Assembly: GCF_032854445.1 (NCBI RefSeq)
Contig: NC_088295.1
Coordinates: forward strand, 24,045,385-24,109,384
Length of the DNA stretch: 64,000 nt
Direction of reading: 5' to 3'
DNA from: Liolophura sinensis
Taxonomy: Eukaryota; Mollusca; Polyplacophora; Chitonida; Chitonidae
Shown: one piece after another, positions 1 to 11,579 of the stretch
How the letters are laid out: the number at the start of each line of letters is the position of its first letter
Numbering within the stretch: the first letter of the stretch is position 1
The notes under the pieces: model-generated
What the model was told of the DNA's origin: nothing
Databases searched by the model: none
What the model saw: only the letters and a program-made list of their open reading frames with translations
Made by a program: the position numbers and the translations under genes

Positions 1-2580
1 CATTTTTACAGCCAAGCATTACCAAAATCCATACCCACGACTGGTAAGTTGCACATTACTATACATACACTGTATAGATTCATTTCCTTCTGGTCCTTGC
101 TGTCCCTGTCACCTGTAAAAAAATTGTTGCTCTTGCTATAGCTAATCAGCTTAAGACCATTGAGGTTGCAGACTCAACTGGTTGTGGCTGTAGGCATGTA
201 GGCCAGGTGGTTTGTCAGCTCAGGTGGTCGCTTTCATTGGGCACTCCATTTTCCTCCAACCATAGTCTTGATCATTGTATAAGTAAGGACGTAGGTTTTG
301 AATGACAATAGCCAGTTTCAACCATGTGACCAAAATGGAAAGCAAACTATTTCACGTAAGGATTCCTAATTTGGAACAGAGGCACATGAATGATGAAGTA
401 CTTCCATTTTCAAGTAAGTCTGAGAGATGGGCAGATTGACCATCATGCAAAACACTTAAGCGAGGATGCAGGGCACAGATCGCGAAAGCCACGGTGGACT
501 TAACCTGAACATGAAGTCAGCCACTAAAGCTGAATTGATTGATAAAGTAGTATTCCAGCAATGTTCTAAAAATATTTTTAAAAATCTACAGCGCTTATCA
601 ACGAAATAAATAGCAAACAATCGTCAGTCACACATTTGGTAACACCATTTTGCCATGTTATAGCTATCTAGAGTGACGTCACAAAACCTAGGAGCTCTCC
701 CGCACCATCGGTATTAAACAGTGTGATAATGAGACAATACAAGTATCGTCCTGCTCGACCTCTTCCTGCATGGGTGTAAGCATGAGGCCCAGCTGGCTTT
801 ACCGACTTCAGGGAATTTACCGAACATAGCAAGACCTTCTGACTGAAAACAGACCTTTTCATTCAGGTTTCGGGGAGAGGGACATTTTTGTAATTAATCT
901 GACTTTTCTAAGGACACATAATGCAATACCACAATATTTTTCTTCAAGCAATGACTCTCCCGAGGCGGTTTTCTTGCCAGCTCACCCTGACAAGTTACAG
1001 CAGTGTCCTGCCCAACATGTACCCATTGTGACACGGGCAGCCGTACTCAGTTCCCTGCTCATAAATGTGTGGCTCGAAATGCATCAATTTAACACCTAAA
1101 CGGACTGCAAAATTCAGTTATTGCATCGATATCTATTTATCTATTATAAGAAACCCCACTGACAATCGAGAGCTTAAAGGTTTTTAGATGCCACAGCCGA
1201 TTATCACGTGACGCTTTCAGCGCTAATTATTGGCCAAGTTCATAAAGGCTTCTTCAACATGGCTACTTGGAGTGAATTATCCGTCAGAGTCATATCCCCA
1301 GTGCTGAACATCTTCTCAACTTTCAAAACTTTATAGAATTTTTTACATATTTTTTTGTGATAACTGTGTCCTTTATCATTTTTTCTATGTATATATATTG
1401 GCGGACTTTATTTTCACTTTAAATATGTGGAAAGTGGGGGAGTGGTTGTGGAGGTGTTTTGGCCTAAAACCCTTCGTCTGTTGTTTATAAAGTAATTGTG
1501 GAAAGTGTTTACGGTATATGACCTAAAGTTTCGCACGTGAGTTATTGTCGTTTACTTTCGCACGATAAAATTTGGCGGCAAGATGACAGGAGAGAGTGAT
1601 TAGACCTCCATTAAACAAAGAAAACATACTCCACACGAGGTTTCCGAAAACCACCACGATTTCGTTTGCCTTTTTTCGGTAGCACTATGTGCAAGGCCGG
1701 CATATCGCGAGACAGGATTTGTTTCAGTTTTTATCACATTAGGAGTTCACACAACACCGTTACTGGTTTTATAAACAAAATTTTTTATGATTTCCTGGAT
1801 ACAATTTTGCCCAGACCTGATTTATGTTACCCCAGCGACAGATAAGATAATTGTTTTGCCTTTCGTCAGCAAAAATCAGGTGATCGCTGGGTAGACACGT
1901 GAAAATTTGGAGTCGTGCGATGACTAAAAATTTTATGTGACGGCACTCGCTTAAATAATAAATATTATTATTAAGTATTCATGTGTAGGAAATATGGCTG
2001 GAAGTTGACCGTATTTCAAATTACGCCAGAATGAACAAGAAATGTTCATCTTCAGCGGTGCAAACGTACGTGTGTAGGTGTTTCTTTGATCGCAGTTTGA
2101 TATCTTCATCTCGTGTGCGGGTAGGTCTAGTTTGCCATGGTTGGGTTCACGTTGTGCTAAATTCTGCAACAGTTTTTGTATATGGAGAGCCTTACAGTGA
2201 AATACGGATATTTGACATAAGGAGTCAGGCTTAATCTCCACAGATTCCCATTTATCACAAAATAACGAAAATAAAACCTGTTGCGCAGTGCATGTACTAA
2301 ATTATTATGATTAAAACTGAAGAAAACATGAACTGTTGTTCTAGGATCATGGACTAACTGTTCATTGACGCGTGAGCTTGTTTACCACATCTTGAACTGT
2401 ATGTATAATCCCCTGACTTTCCCCGATGCTCTCCCGCGGCGCTCAATCACAACCGCAACCCGCCAACGCATTGAATCCTGGGATATACTTTCCGAATCCC
2501 AGGGCGAAACTCTAGGTCATTTAACGTACATCTGAGAATGTTGTTAGATTTCTGTTATTTGTCAGTGTTTTTGGTTTGCT
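1..2580. other. Intergenic sequence upstream of the lipoyl synthase gene
   Basis: No coding region is recognised here. Short open frames exist on both strands but have no motif, no family resemblance and no splice context. The stretch at about 2430-2480 is locally richer in CG dinucleotides (CCCGCGGCGC, AACCGCAACCCGCC) than its surroundings and lies 260-310 bp before the LIAS start, so it may be part of that gene's promoter or first exon. That is inference; no TATA box or initiator is convincing. Confidence 0.4.
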
Positions 2581-2587
2581 GTTACAG
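2563..2587 (+). other. Putative 3' splice acceptor in the LIAS 5' UTR
   Basis: A pyrimidine-rich run with TTTTTGG and TTTGCTG ends in TTACAG at 2587, 159 bp before the LIAS start codon. This would make the coding exon the second or later exon, with introns only in the 5' UTR. No matching donor could be fixed, so this is only a plausible site. Confidence 0.35.
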
Positions 2588-2746
2588 ACAAACATTCCTC
2601 AGCAAGTTTTACCTTTAACTGGACATAAAGTGAAGAAAGGACAACAAAGAGCACTGAAACAGTCCACCCCCGTTTATCTGAAATCACTTTATGACACTAG
2701 GAGAAAATAACCATCATTTCTACTCTGATAACATAGAATATTAAAG

Positions 2747-3865
2747 ATGAACGCCCAGAGAAGCTTTGTGTGGTCAGCCTGCACAGTCTACAACAGAGCT
2801 CTCCAAAGACATTTCTCACTCTCTGGCGTGAGATCGTCAAACTCTAAGCTATCCAAAGAGCAGAGAGAAAAGATAGCTGATGGCCCAAGTCTCAGTGATT
2901 TTGTTTCGGGAGATGGGCCTGACAAATGGGAGTGGAAGGAAAAGCTGAAACTAGAGAAGTCAGCGGGAAGACTGAGGTTGCCACCATGGCTCAGGACGAC
3001 CATTGCGTCAGGGGAGAACTACAGCCGACTGAGGAAGGACCTGAGAAAGCTTAAGCTCCATACGGTCTGTGAAGAAGCTAAGTGTCCTAACATTGGGGAA
3101 TGTTGGGGAGGTGGAGCAGAAAAGACAGCCACGGCCACTATCATGTTGCTGGGAGACACATGTACCCGAGGCTGTAGGTTCTGCTCTGTGAAAACCTCCA
3201 GGGCACCTCCACCGCCCGACCCTGAGGAACCTTTGAATACAGCTACGGCAGTGGCAGCCTGGGGATTGGATTATGTCGTCCTGACATCTGTTGACAGAGA
3301 TGACCTGAAAGATGGAGGGTCAAATCACTTTGCACACACAGTACGAGAAATCAAACGGTTAAAGCCAGAAATGTTAGTAGAATGCCTCACGCCTGATTTC
3401 CGAGGTGATCTGGAAGCTGTAACTCTGGTGGCTAACTCAGGTCTGGATGTATATGCTCACAATGTGGAAACCGTTGAGGAGCTTCAGAAGTTTGTCCGAG
3501 ATCCACGAGCGAACTACCAGCAATCTCTCGCTGTCCTTAAACATGTGAAGGACACAAACCCAAGTCTTGTGACGAAAACTTCGCTGATGTTGGGATTAGG
3601 AGAGACAGATGAACAGATATTGAAAACTATGGCAGACCTGAGAGCCATAGGGGTAGACTGTCTTACATTAGGTCAGTACATGCAGCCAACTAAACGCCAT
3701 CTTAAAGTGAAGGAATACATACGCCCAGAAAAGTATGAGTACTGGGAAGAGGTGGGAAACAAGATGGGCTTTGCTTACACGGCCAGTGGACCTTTGGTAC
3801 GCTCATCTTACAAGGCTGGGGAATTTTTCATTAAAAACTTACTGAAGAAAAGACGGGAGACTTAA
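2747..3865 (+). CDS. LIAS: Lipoyl synthase, mitochondrial (radical SAM), complete and uninterrupted
   Basis: The product inserts two sulfur atoms into protein-bound octanoyl groups to make lipoyl cofactors for pyruvate and 2-oxoglutarate dehydrogenases and the glycine cleavage H protein, in the mitochondrial matrix. It has 372 residues, about the length of animal LIAS. Residues 1-30 are Arg/Ser-rich with few acids, as in a mitochondrial presequence. The auxiliary 4Fe-4S cysteines are C108, C113 and C119 ([12 protein letters not shown]); the radical-SAM cluster cysteines are C139, C143 and C146 (CTRGCRFC). The C-terminal RSSY motif, whose serine ligates the auxiliary cluster in the family, is at 352-355. 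The ATG is the only one upstream of the presequence-like region. The whole CDS is one exon, whereas vertebrate LIAS is split into many exons. Nothing is frameshifted or missing. An ATTAAA at 4201 is a possible polyadenylation signal. Confidence 0.96.
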   Translation: MNAQRSFVWSACTVYNRALQRHFSLSGVRSSNSKLSKEQREKIADGPSLSDFVSGDGPDKWEWKEKLKLEKSAGRLRLPPWLRTTIASGENYSRLRKDLRKLKLHTVCEEAKCPNIGECWGGGAEKTATATIMLLGDTCTRGCRFCSVKTSRAPPPPDPEEPLNTATAVAAWGLDYVVLTSVDRDDLKDGGSNHFAHTVREIKRLKPEMLVECLTPDFRGDLEAVTLVANSGLDVYAHNVETVEELQKFVRDPRANYQQSLAVLKHVKDTNPSLVTKTSLMLGLGETDEQILKTMADLRAIGVDCLTLGQYMQPTKRHLKVKEYIRPEKYEYWEEVGNKMGFAYTASGPLVRSSYKAGEFFIKNLLKKRRET

Positions 3866-4443
3866 CATGATACTCCATAAAACTCAGCAATGTTTTACAG
3901 ATTACATACATATATAGGATAGTACCATAACTGAAACTATCTCGAATCTTTCTCAAGAATTTTCCTCTGGAACTGTTTATCTTTGGCTAAAGGACATTTG
4001 TTTCTGAGGATGAAACAGAAATTTTTCAGAAAGGGGACGTTTATTCACGTGTTTCCAAATGGAAAGAGTGTCATAGCTCGAGGCACACGTCACTCCGGTC
4101 TTGATAATCTGTACTAAGGATTTTCGTTATTTGTTGTTACATAGATTAGCTCGGACTATTCCAGAACTCAAAATGTGTAAATCTGGGTGCACTTTGTTGC
4201 ATTAAACTCGTTATTGTACATAGCAAAGTGAATGGTAGTTTGTCTTTTTAGCAGTGTGGTATCTGTCTCTCTCAATTGATGATTTGGGTTTAGTCATCTG
4301 TTTTACTATTGTAGTTAGCAGCCATCATAATCTTGAGGTGACTGTAACTTGTGCTCGATGCTGTAGCTATGGGCAGACTTGTGCGTTTAGGTAATGTAGG
4401 TAGGCCCTAAACGCCGTAATTCCTCGCCATTACGTGAGTAAGT
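3866..4443 (+). other. LIAS 3' UTR and downstream sequence
   Basis: No coding sequence is seen. ATTAAA at 4201-4206 is the best candidate poly(A) signal for LIAS. The end of the stretch runs into the 56-bp tandem array. Confidence 0.35.
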
Positions 4444-4930
4444 GTGGCAGCAACCAGCGGATGTTCGTGGATGTTACCTCACACCGTAATGCTGGAAGTG
4501 TGGCAGCTACCTGCGGAGGTTCGTAGATGTTACCTCACACCGTAATGCTGGAAGTGTGGCAGCAATCTGCGGATGTTCGTGGATGTTACCTCACACCGTA
4601 ATGCTGGAAGTGTAGCAGCAATCTGCGGATGTTCGTGGATGTTACCTCACACCGTAATGCTGGAAGTGTGGCAGCAATCTGCGGATGTTTGTGGATGTTA
4701 CCTCACACCGTAATGCTGGAAGTGTCGCAGCAACCTGCGGATGTTCGTAGATGTTACCTCACACCGTAATGCTGGAAGTGTATTAGCAACCTGTGGATGT
4801 TCGTGGATGTTACCTCACACCGTAATGCTGGAAGCATGGCAGCAATCTGCGGATGTTTGTGGATGTTACCTCACACCTGGAAGTATGGCAGCAATCTGCG
4901 GATGTGACCTCAAACCGCAGTGCTGGAAGT
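4444..4930 (+). repeat. 56-bp tandem array, nine units, derived from the SINE-A core
   Basis: Units start at 4444, 4500, 4556, 4612, 4668, 4724 and 4780 with an exact 56-bp period; two shortened units fill 4836-4930. The core is GCAGCAACCTGCGGATGTTC, then a short T-rich linker, then ACACCGTAATGCTGG. The same order (CAGCAACCTGCGGATGGTCG, a linker, ACCATAATGCTGG) occurs once inside every SINE-A copy in this window, for example at 30180-30260. The array is followed directly by a diverged SINE-A 3' tail, so the whole locus reads as one SINE whose middle has been tandemly amplified. Confidence 0.85.
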
Positions 4931-4972
4931 GAAATATATTAAGTACCTATACGGGGTATAACACCGATCAAG

Positions 4973-4975
<3 letters not shown>
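4926..4975 (+). repeat. Diverged SINE-A 3' tail closing the tandem array
   Basis: The sequence reads AGTGAAATATATTAAGTACC, then GGGGTATAACACCGATCAAG, then a run of A. It matches the standard SINE-A tail (AGTGAAATATTCTTGAGTAC, then GGCGTAAAACACCAATCAAA) with several substitutions. Its position right after the last array unit links the array to the SINE. Confidence 0.75.

Positions 4976-4979
<4 letters not shown>

Positions 4980-5010
<31 letters not shown>
4980..5010. repeat. TA microsatellite
   Basis: About 14 TA dinucleotides follow the A-rich end of the SINE-derived array. Confidence 0.9.
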
Positions 5011-5017
<7 letters not shown>

Positions 5018-5099
5018 TGCGGCTTTATGGGCGAATGGTATTGTGGACCCCTGTTCTTGGGCCACTCCCTCGATACTTTATTCGTATATCGAGAATATT

Positions 5100-5151
5100 T
5101 TTATGGAGCTAATGCACAAACATACACTGTGTTGTGCATTAGCTCCATAAA
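5100..5151. repeat. Perfect 20-bp inverted repeat with 12-nt loop
   Basis: TTTATGGAGCTAATGCACAA at 5100-5119 is exactly complementary to 5132-5151. The loop is ACATACACTGTG. A transcript would form a short, very stable hairpin. It could be a foldback remnant of a mobile element or a small structured RNA; the sequence alone does not decide. Confidence 0.85.
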
Positions 5152-5493
5152 TTTTACTCAACGACGAGTCACGACATAGTATGTGAAAAGTAAACCCTGT
5201 GCAGTTGTAAGCTATTCAACGAAGGTGGATTCCAGAAAGCGACTTAGCTGACGAAAGGCTGGTGGTTCTGTGGGTTAATCTTGTGCGTTAAGATGTTGAT
5301 GACATAAATTATGTGTAAGGAAAAAGATATTTTTATTAGGTCTGGTATATCTGGAAAGGAATTATTCAATGCATTCCACATTGAATCTGGTCAGTATTAT
5401 GATAACGTCATAGCTAGTGTGTCATATTGGTTGTCTTCTGCATCATGTTTCACAGAGTCATGTAAACCACTAAACACGGTTTGACAACATATA

Positions 5494-6571
5494 CTGAACA
5501 AAAATATAAACGCAGCGCTTTTGATTATGTAATATTTGATAATGCTGCGATTTTTGTCAATATGGCACCGAGGCATGGCCAATAGCAAAACCCTACACCA
5601 GTCTACATTCCAGTCTGCAAAACTAAAGTATTTTCGATTTCATGCCTGTTCACCATTTTCACCCGTCAGACAGGTGTGCCCCTATCTGAATATTAGTGAT
5701 TTGTAAGATCTTCTCTGGCACTTCTTACCTTCAGGTGTACAAAAGGCCACACGTACAGTACCAGTTCTGTCAAACAGCAACGAGAGCGCGCCATCGGTAT
5801 GCTCGACGCTGGCATGACCCTTAGAGCTATCGCCAGAGCCCTTAACGTTAAGGCGTCAACGGTTAGTCGTGTCAAAAGACGTCATGAAGAATTCGGCACG
5901 ACATCTAGTCGCCCGCATGCCCGCCGGCCGTGTGTAACGACCTCGAGCAAGACTGCCATATTCGCCTCCTCCACCCCCGCGACCGTTTCAGGTCACTGAA
6001 GCCACTGTCACAGCTAATTAAACAGTTGTCTTATTTGTCCGGCGCCACGGGGTAACATTTCAGCACGACAATGCCCGTCCCCATGTTGCTGCTGTTTGCA
6101 GAGCATTTCTACAGACCGAAACCGTTGAAGTGCTCGACTGGCCATCGCATTCACTTGATCTGTCCCAAATTGAACGCCTGTTGGATATCCTCAACCGGCG
6201 TGTTCGTCGGCGATTTCAAATTCGGGCAACATCGGGGAGTTGCGCTTGGCCCTCACAGGAGTGGGAAAACATTCCGTAAGTCACAGTTGATCATCTCATC
6301 AGGTCTATGCGTCGGTGATGTGTAGCAGTGGGAAAGGCAAACGGTGGACATACTCAGTTCTGAAGTGTGGATTTTCCCAAACTGATCCCACCCATGTTTC
6401 CTAACATGCCTTAGCGTTACCATCCGTTATCCGTTTCCATCAGTAATGGAAATGTATAGCTGAGTCCATTTTATGCACCTGTCCCCATCCCCAAAAACGC
6501 CATTGAAGGGAACTTGATAACGCAGTTAATTTTATCAAATGAATTGGGTGTTGCGTTTATCTTTTGTTCAG
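5494..6571 (+). mobile_element. Tc1/mariner-like element, copy 1, internally deleted
   Basis: The terminal inverted repeats are CTGAACAAAAATATAAACGC at the left and, on the opposite strand at the right, CTGAACAAAAGATAAACGCA. A TA dinucleotide precedes the left end at 5492-5493. Inside, an open stretch at 5799-5999 encodes a helix-turn-helix typical of Tc1 transposases (AGMTLRAIARALNV, then STVSRVKRR). Further on, a decayed segment encodes HDNARPH (about 6066-6086) and DWPSHSLDL (about 6139-6165), the signatures around the second catalytic acid and the DxxIE region. Compared with copy 2, a few hundred bases between the two parts are missing, together with the first catalytic aspartate region. 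The element cannot encode a working transposase. Confidence 0.85.
5799..5999 (+). pseudogene. Tc1-like transposase N-terminal helix-turn-helix remnant
   Basis: This 66-residue open stretch holds a paired-like helix-turn-helix (residues about 1-30) and an Arg/Pro-rich linker, as in the DNA-binding part of Tc1 transposases. It ends in a stop inside the region that in copy 2 continues toward the catalytic core. It belongs to the element at 5494-6571 and is not an independent gene. Confidence 0.75.
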
Positions 6572-6574
6572 CTT

Positions 6575-9500
6575 ATATCCAGTGTGCGAGAAAAAATGAT
6601 AACCCTCTTAAATTCGCTTTTGTTCACGGTTTAAAACATAATACTGATATGTCACACACATTTAGTGGATACTTGACAACTTTCATGAATATTTCCGTAC
6701 CATACATTAAACAATACTTATGATGGCAACAAAGTGTATGCCTGAAATGTATAATATCACAGTGGCATCAATTGTCTTGGATGTTTACGTTTCACGTTTT
6801 TAATATTTTCCTTGCTTTAAAAGTATGTCACAAATACTGATGCAATTCTCATGAAAAGTGTCCAATAAGACAAAAGTGTTAAAGATGTGTAAAATGGCAA
6901 AACCTTTCATATTGTCAATTTTCACTCACAAAGTTCCTGGGAAGCTATAATTTTTATATATTCATGTTTCTAATTTATGGCTGTTATAATGCTATTTTGC
7001 CTATTACAGGGTGCTGGCTTTTTCGTGAAATGATGTTTTTGAAGTATGTCTTACGTTTGAATCATTTTGAATAGCATATTTAAGAGTTAGGGTTATCGTT
7101 TCATTTTCTCTCTGGCTTACCCGAGATAAATACCGAGTTCGTTGTGCTGCAAGTTGTGAGTTGACGGAAATAATATTGAAACCGATGATTAACGTCATGC
7201 CTGCAGGCAAACGCAATATCCAAAGTAGGGTCGCGCGATTAGGTACACAGTTCTATTAGAATAAACACCATCAAGATAAATCTGCGCGAATGACAATTTG
7301 CTTTAGCCCGTGGATGCAGTTTACATACACTTGTGCTCCTCTTTACCGGTTCACGAGTTATGAATCGCAAATATACAGCATTGGGTTATGTACAGTATAG
7401 ATCGTGCAGGCAACGTTTCAGAATTCAGGGTTACTCTGTCAAGCATTTCACATAAAAATCATTTCCAAGTACCCACAGCGGGCCATTGGCTCTTGCAAAA
7501 AGAGGCGGGTTTCCCGAATCTACAATTTCTGCTGGTTCCGTTCCGGTTTACGTCAACAGATTTTTCAAGAATCACATAAAAGGCAGCGTTTTTTTCCCCG
7601 CAAAGACTTCATGCTTTTGTTGGTCGCTGACTCTTCTCTCCTCAGAAGTTCATCGTGAAAATGCGATTCTTCAATGAATTGACGCCACTTTACCACGTAG
7701 TAGCGACCTAGCCTTTACAACAGACCCTTGTTCTCCCCCACTTATAAACCATGTCATTAACTCCGACAAAGATATAACACAGCTGATGTCACAAGAAGAC
7801 AAAATACATTTTGGAAAGAGTTTTGTTCGACTTTTAATGAGGCACTACGAAGAGTATACACAGTTATCTGTTATAATAATGAGAAGTGGTACTAATTTGA
7901 CCACAAGGCGTAAATTTTCACAGACTTTACGGTGCCACAGAAGACAACAATGAAGAATTCTGAAATATTTAATAACGCTTAACGTACCATATTTCAATGA
8001 ATGACAAATATTTTCCCTCGCCAGGGCATAAATTGGTGAGTAAGGATTTCTTAACGAGCACAGAAAATCCTAAACTTTTATGTCCATATTGTTACGACCC
8101 AAACTGTCTGTATTATAAAGAGATGGCTTGTTCGAAATACACGACAGTTTAGCCGCACAAAAAAGTAACCAAAACCAGCAGATTTTATTTTACAACAATT
8201 TATTAGCTTAACAAGAACAGATAATAAAACTTATACAAATACTAAAGTACTTAAGTTTAACAAGAAAGGATAGCAGTATCTATAAAAATACTAAAGTACT
8301 TACGGTGTCAAGTCCAAACGGACGCACATATTCCACAATATATATATCAGACAGGCATAAACGCTCAGAGGCAAATTCACACGAGGGAAAATATAACTGA
8401 GTGTATGACGAAATATACACAAAATTCCACAGACAGGGTCCGTGTACTAATAGGCACTGTGTATACAAGAGCACAAATTAAACATACACGTTCAGACTGA
8501 ACAAGTGCTCGGTGGAGATAGGATATAACAAAGCCAGAGGCTATAAAGACACCAAAATTCAGCACAAAAGTCCTACTAAAGTAATACACAGCGAAAGCAT
8601 CCAAAACTCTCAGTACTTCTCCTTTCTCCTCTCGTCTCTCCGTTTGACCTGCTTTCATAGGTCTTATATAGCCTGGTGGAATTGTCTAGAATAAGAAAAT
8701 TCCTGAACACTTGATGTAAACAAACAGGCACCGAACTGAGCGTATTCCGGAACATTCTAAGGTAGAGGCAGACAGCACTCCCTGAACTTAGCATATGTAA
8801 ACAGTGGCAAGCTATATTTAGAAACTGACGGCAGTCGTGCACATAACAATATGTACCACTTGTCATATGTTGCATCATGTGTGAATTCCATCGCATGGGT
8901 ACAGAGCGGTACAAAAATATACTAGCATTACACATACATTCTTTATACCTGTAAACAGATTTTATTTCCTTCACCCGATTTAAAGAAAGACGTTCATGCA
9001 TTACCAATTACTGATGAGCCTTCAGCTGCTATAGAGAGTCGCCTATTATTAGAGCTCTGTCTGTAAAATCAGTCATAATCGCCACCAAAATTGCCATTGG
9101 TCAGTGATTCGTAACGTAAGCTCTTACACATTGATATGTTTGAAGTTCACATTACTACAAGGAAAATGAAATTAGAACACTTCTTCTAATTCATTATGTT
9201 AAAGTTCATTAGCTCGGTTTCCACGGCAAGAACCCATTGCCAGTGACGTCATAGTTATTAAACAAAACAGCGGCATGCCGAATATTGGGCGGAGTTCAAC
9301 ATGTTTCGACGGAGGGCGTTACCGGTTACCTCTACTGCTTGCGATTTTACTGTAAACAATGTTTCTGACGCTGTCATATTTGAAATTGTTTACACGTTTT
9401 AGTGTGATATAGCCCTCATGAGTGAATTTAATTTTATCTGTTGTAATATATAGCCTAATCTCACGGCAATGTGGTTTTAAAGCTGGATATTAGGACATTT

Positions 9501-10087
9501 TGGTATGAAAAACAATGCAGTCTATTCACCGAGAGTGCAGTCTAGACTGTGTTACTGCGTGGAGTTTGTTCTAACCGCATGTTGGTGCAACTATTGTAAA
9601 ACAAATGAGTTCTCGGCGTAGAAACTAAACTTATGCAGTTTAACATTCTGAATTAGAAAAGGTGTTCTAACTTGATTTTCTTTGGAAGAATATGGACTTC
9701 CAACATACCCATATGTAAAGGTTGAGTTGTTATGTATCACTGACTAAAGGCAATTTTGGTAGCGAGTATGACTAATTTTACAGACAGATGAATTTAGGCG
9801 ACTCTGTGAAAGAAATAGACTACCTTCTACCTAGTAGAAGGTGATGGAAGAAACATTACGTGCGTTGAAAATAATTAGTTCAGCTTTCAGGTGCAATCAA
9901 CCCAGCTGATCCTATTTGCGCATTGGCGACTCGGGTCCCAGCAGAAATGATTAGTGTTGCCAATACGTTACCAATTTGGGCACAGAGCGTCATCGCATAG
10001 GCAGGAAGGAGCAATAGAATACACAGCTTGGGCCCCAAATTAGTTTGGGTGGAACAGATTCCCCATGGCAAATTGTCACACGTATAT

Positions 10088-10090
<3 letters not shown>
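6575..10090. other. Intergenic, no gene recognised
   Basis: Nothing with a protein family or RNA signature is visible. A short direct repeat (ATACTAAAGTACTTA) occurs twice at about 8240-8300. Open frames near 7400-7680 and 8280-9000 overlap one another on both strands and lack any motif. The sequence may be old, unrecognised transposon material. Confidence 0.35.

Positions 10091-10091
<1 letters not shown>

Positions 10092-10175
<84 letters not shown>
10092..10175. repeat. Long TA microsatellite
   Basis: About 42 uninterrupted TA units. It produces artefactual Tyr-Ile open frames on both strands. Confidence 0.95.
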
Positions 10176-10177
<2 letters not shown>

Positions 10178-10436
10178 CCTGCTTTTGTTTTTGACCAAGC
10201 CATTCAAGTCTGATTCATTGTCACGTGTTCAAACTAGCTTGTAAATAATAAATTGGTGCAATACCAAATCGTCCAGCTATTCACATTATTCGCAGGTTGC
10301 AATGATATTTATATAGCAGTTTTGTATCAAAGTGTTGCTCATGTGAAAATACACGTGGGTGGAGGCCATTGATCTCCAAAATAATTATTAAACAAGCAAC
10401 AAAAAACCTTAGATTTCCACAAAATATAAGAGAGTC

Positions 10437-11522
10437 TCATGTACTCACAATCGATATCGAACATGTAGAGTTATTGACGGTTCCATCAAGGGTACGATAA
10501 GTCTGTACGCTGTTAACCGATCTTGGTACAGGAGTACCCAAGCCAAATGCACGTTTTAACGCCTGTCGGTATTCCCGCCCATGAATAACAATGATGTAAA
10601 AATTTAAAGCGTAGTTCAGCATCTGTACTAGACTTGTCCATCGCCAAGCATTGTCCAAAATAGCAACATTGCCGAATTCCATGAATTCTACAATTATCAG
10701 GGGAATATGAAATATGACGGACGACAAGGTAGTCGCAACCAGAGTGACCGTCATTTTCACCGGCAATCCTACATCTACCTGATTGTTAGAAGAAAGTGCG
10801 CGGAGTTTGACGTGAGACTTGACGGCCCAGAGTACCCTCACATTCAACAAGGAGACAACACACACCGGACCCACGATCACAAACAGTAGTTGTATAACTG
10901 TGCCATACAAATCAAAGACCTCGCTTTCAAAGTTAGGGCATGTGGAATCGCCAGACCCATTTGTTTTGTTCATAATTACAGAGTTATTATCTACTTCAGC
11001 TTCATGCCAAATTACGGCAGTCAGACATAAGCTAGCAGACAATAACACAAGACATACCGACACGGCATTGGCACGTCGTAACGTACAAAGCACATTTCTA
11101 TGTAGAGGGTAAACCACGGCGATATAGCGATCCACTGCTACTGCAATCACCAATAGAGATGATAAAAGTTTGCCAAAAAATGTGATGAAAAGGCTTAAAT
11201 TACACAGGACACGTGTTGTGAAGAAAATTCCATTTAGAACGTTACTGTTGATTTCCTCAATGATGTTCACAAGAAGAACAAAGCTGTCACTAACGGCCAA
11301 TATTCTCACGTACACAGCAAAAGAGAAGAGCCTATACCTCACGGTGCTGAACAAAATGAAGTTAAAACTGTTTCCGACCAGTCCAATGAGGACGACAATG
11401 ATGGACAAAGTTAGAAAGACAGTGGCATTCATTCCTTCATTTGGATCACTGTGGTTATCACCAGAAACGTAGGACATGCTGGTTGGTATCACTGCCAGGT
11501 GGGTGTTTCTCTCAGACACCAT
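10437..11522 (-). CDS. Class A (rhodopsin-family) GPCR, receptor 1 of the cluster
   Basis: This is a seven-helix receptor of 361 residues, presumably in the plasma membrane and coupled to G proteins. Helix 1 carries GN (N51), helix 2 has LAVSD (D79), and the third-helix end is DRY at 131-133. C107 and C195 are placed for the conserved helix 3 to loop 2 disulfide. Helix 6 has a proline (IFHIP) but no CWxP. Helix 7 reads NYALNFYIIV in place of NPxxY, a trait shared by all receptors here. NDS and NAT-type glycosylation sequons lie in the N terminus. The ATG at 11520-11522 is the first true Met codon; the frame opens 18 codons earlier at a TTG. The ligand is unknown; peptide or chemosensory roles are possible. 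It is closest to the receptors at 17.0 and 49.8 kb, with the same strand and intron-free coding region. Confidence 0.88.
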   Translation of the reverse strand: MVSERNTHLAVIPTSMSYVSGDNHSDPNEGMNATVFLTLSIIVVLIGLVGNSFNFILFSTVRYRLFSFAVYVRILAVSDSFVLLVNIIEEINSNVLNGIFFTTRVLCNLSLFITFFGKLLSSLLVIAVAVDRYIAVVYPLHRNVLCTLRRANAVSVCLVLLSASLCLTAVIWHEAEVDNNSVIMNKTNGSGDSTCPNFESEVFDLYGTVIQLLFVIVGPVCVVSLLNVRVLWAVKSHVKLRALSSNNQVDVGLPVKMTVTLVATTLSSVIFHIPLIIVEFMEFGNVAILDNAWRWTSLVQMLNYALNFYIIVIHGREYRQALKRAFGLGTPVPRSVNSVQTYRTLDGTVNNSTCSISIVST

Positions 11523-11579
11523 CTTGTTGCACACGGCTGTTTGGCGCGTTAATGAATGATGCTTTATATCTTGCAATCC

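Noticed and set aside
4444-4930. CRISPR-like array
   Set aside because: Units are contiguous 56-bp tandem copies without unique spacers, in an animal genome.
9880-10213. Open frames on both strands with long Tyr-Ile repeats
   Set aside because: They are translations of the TA microsatellite; the same holds at 19788-19991.
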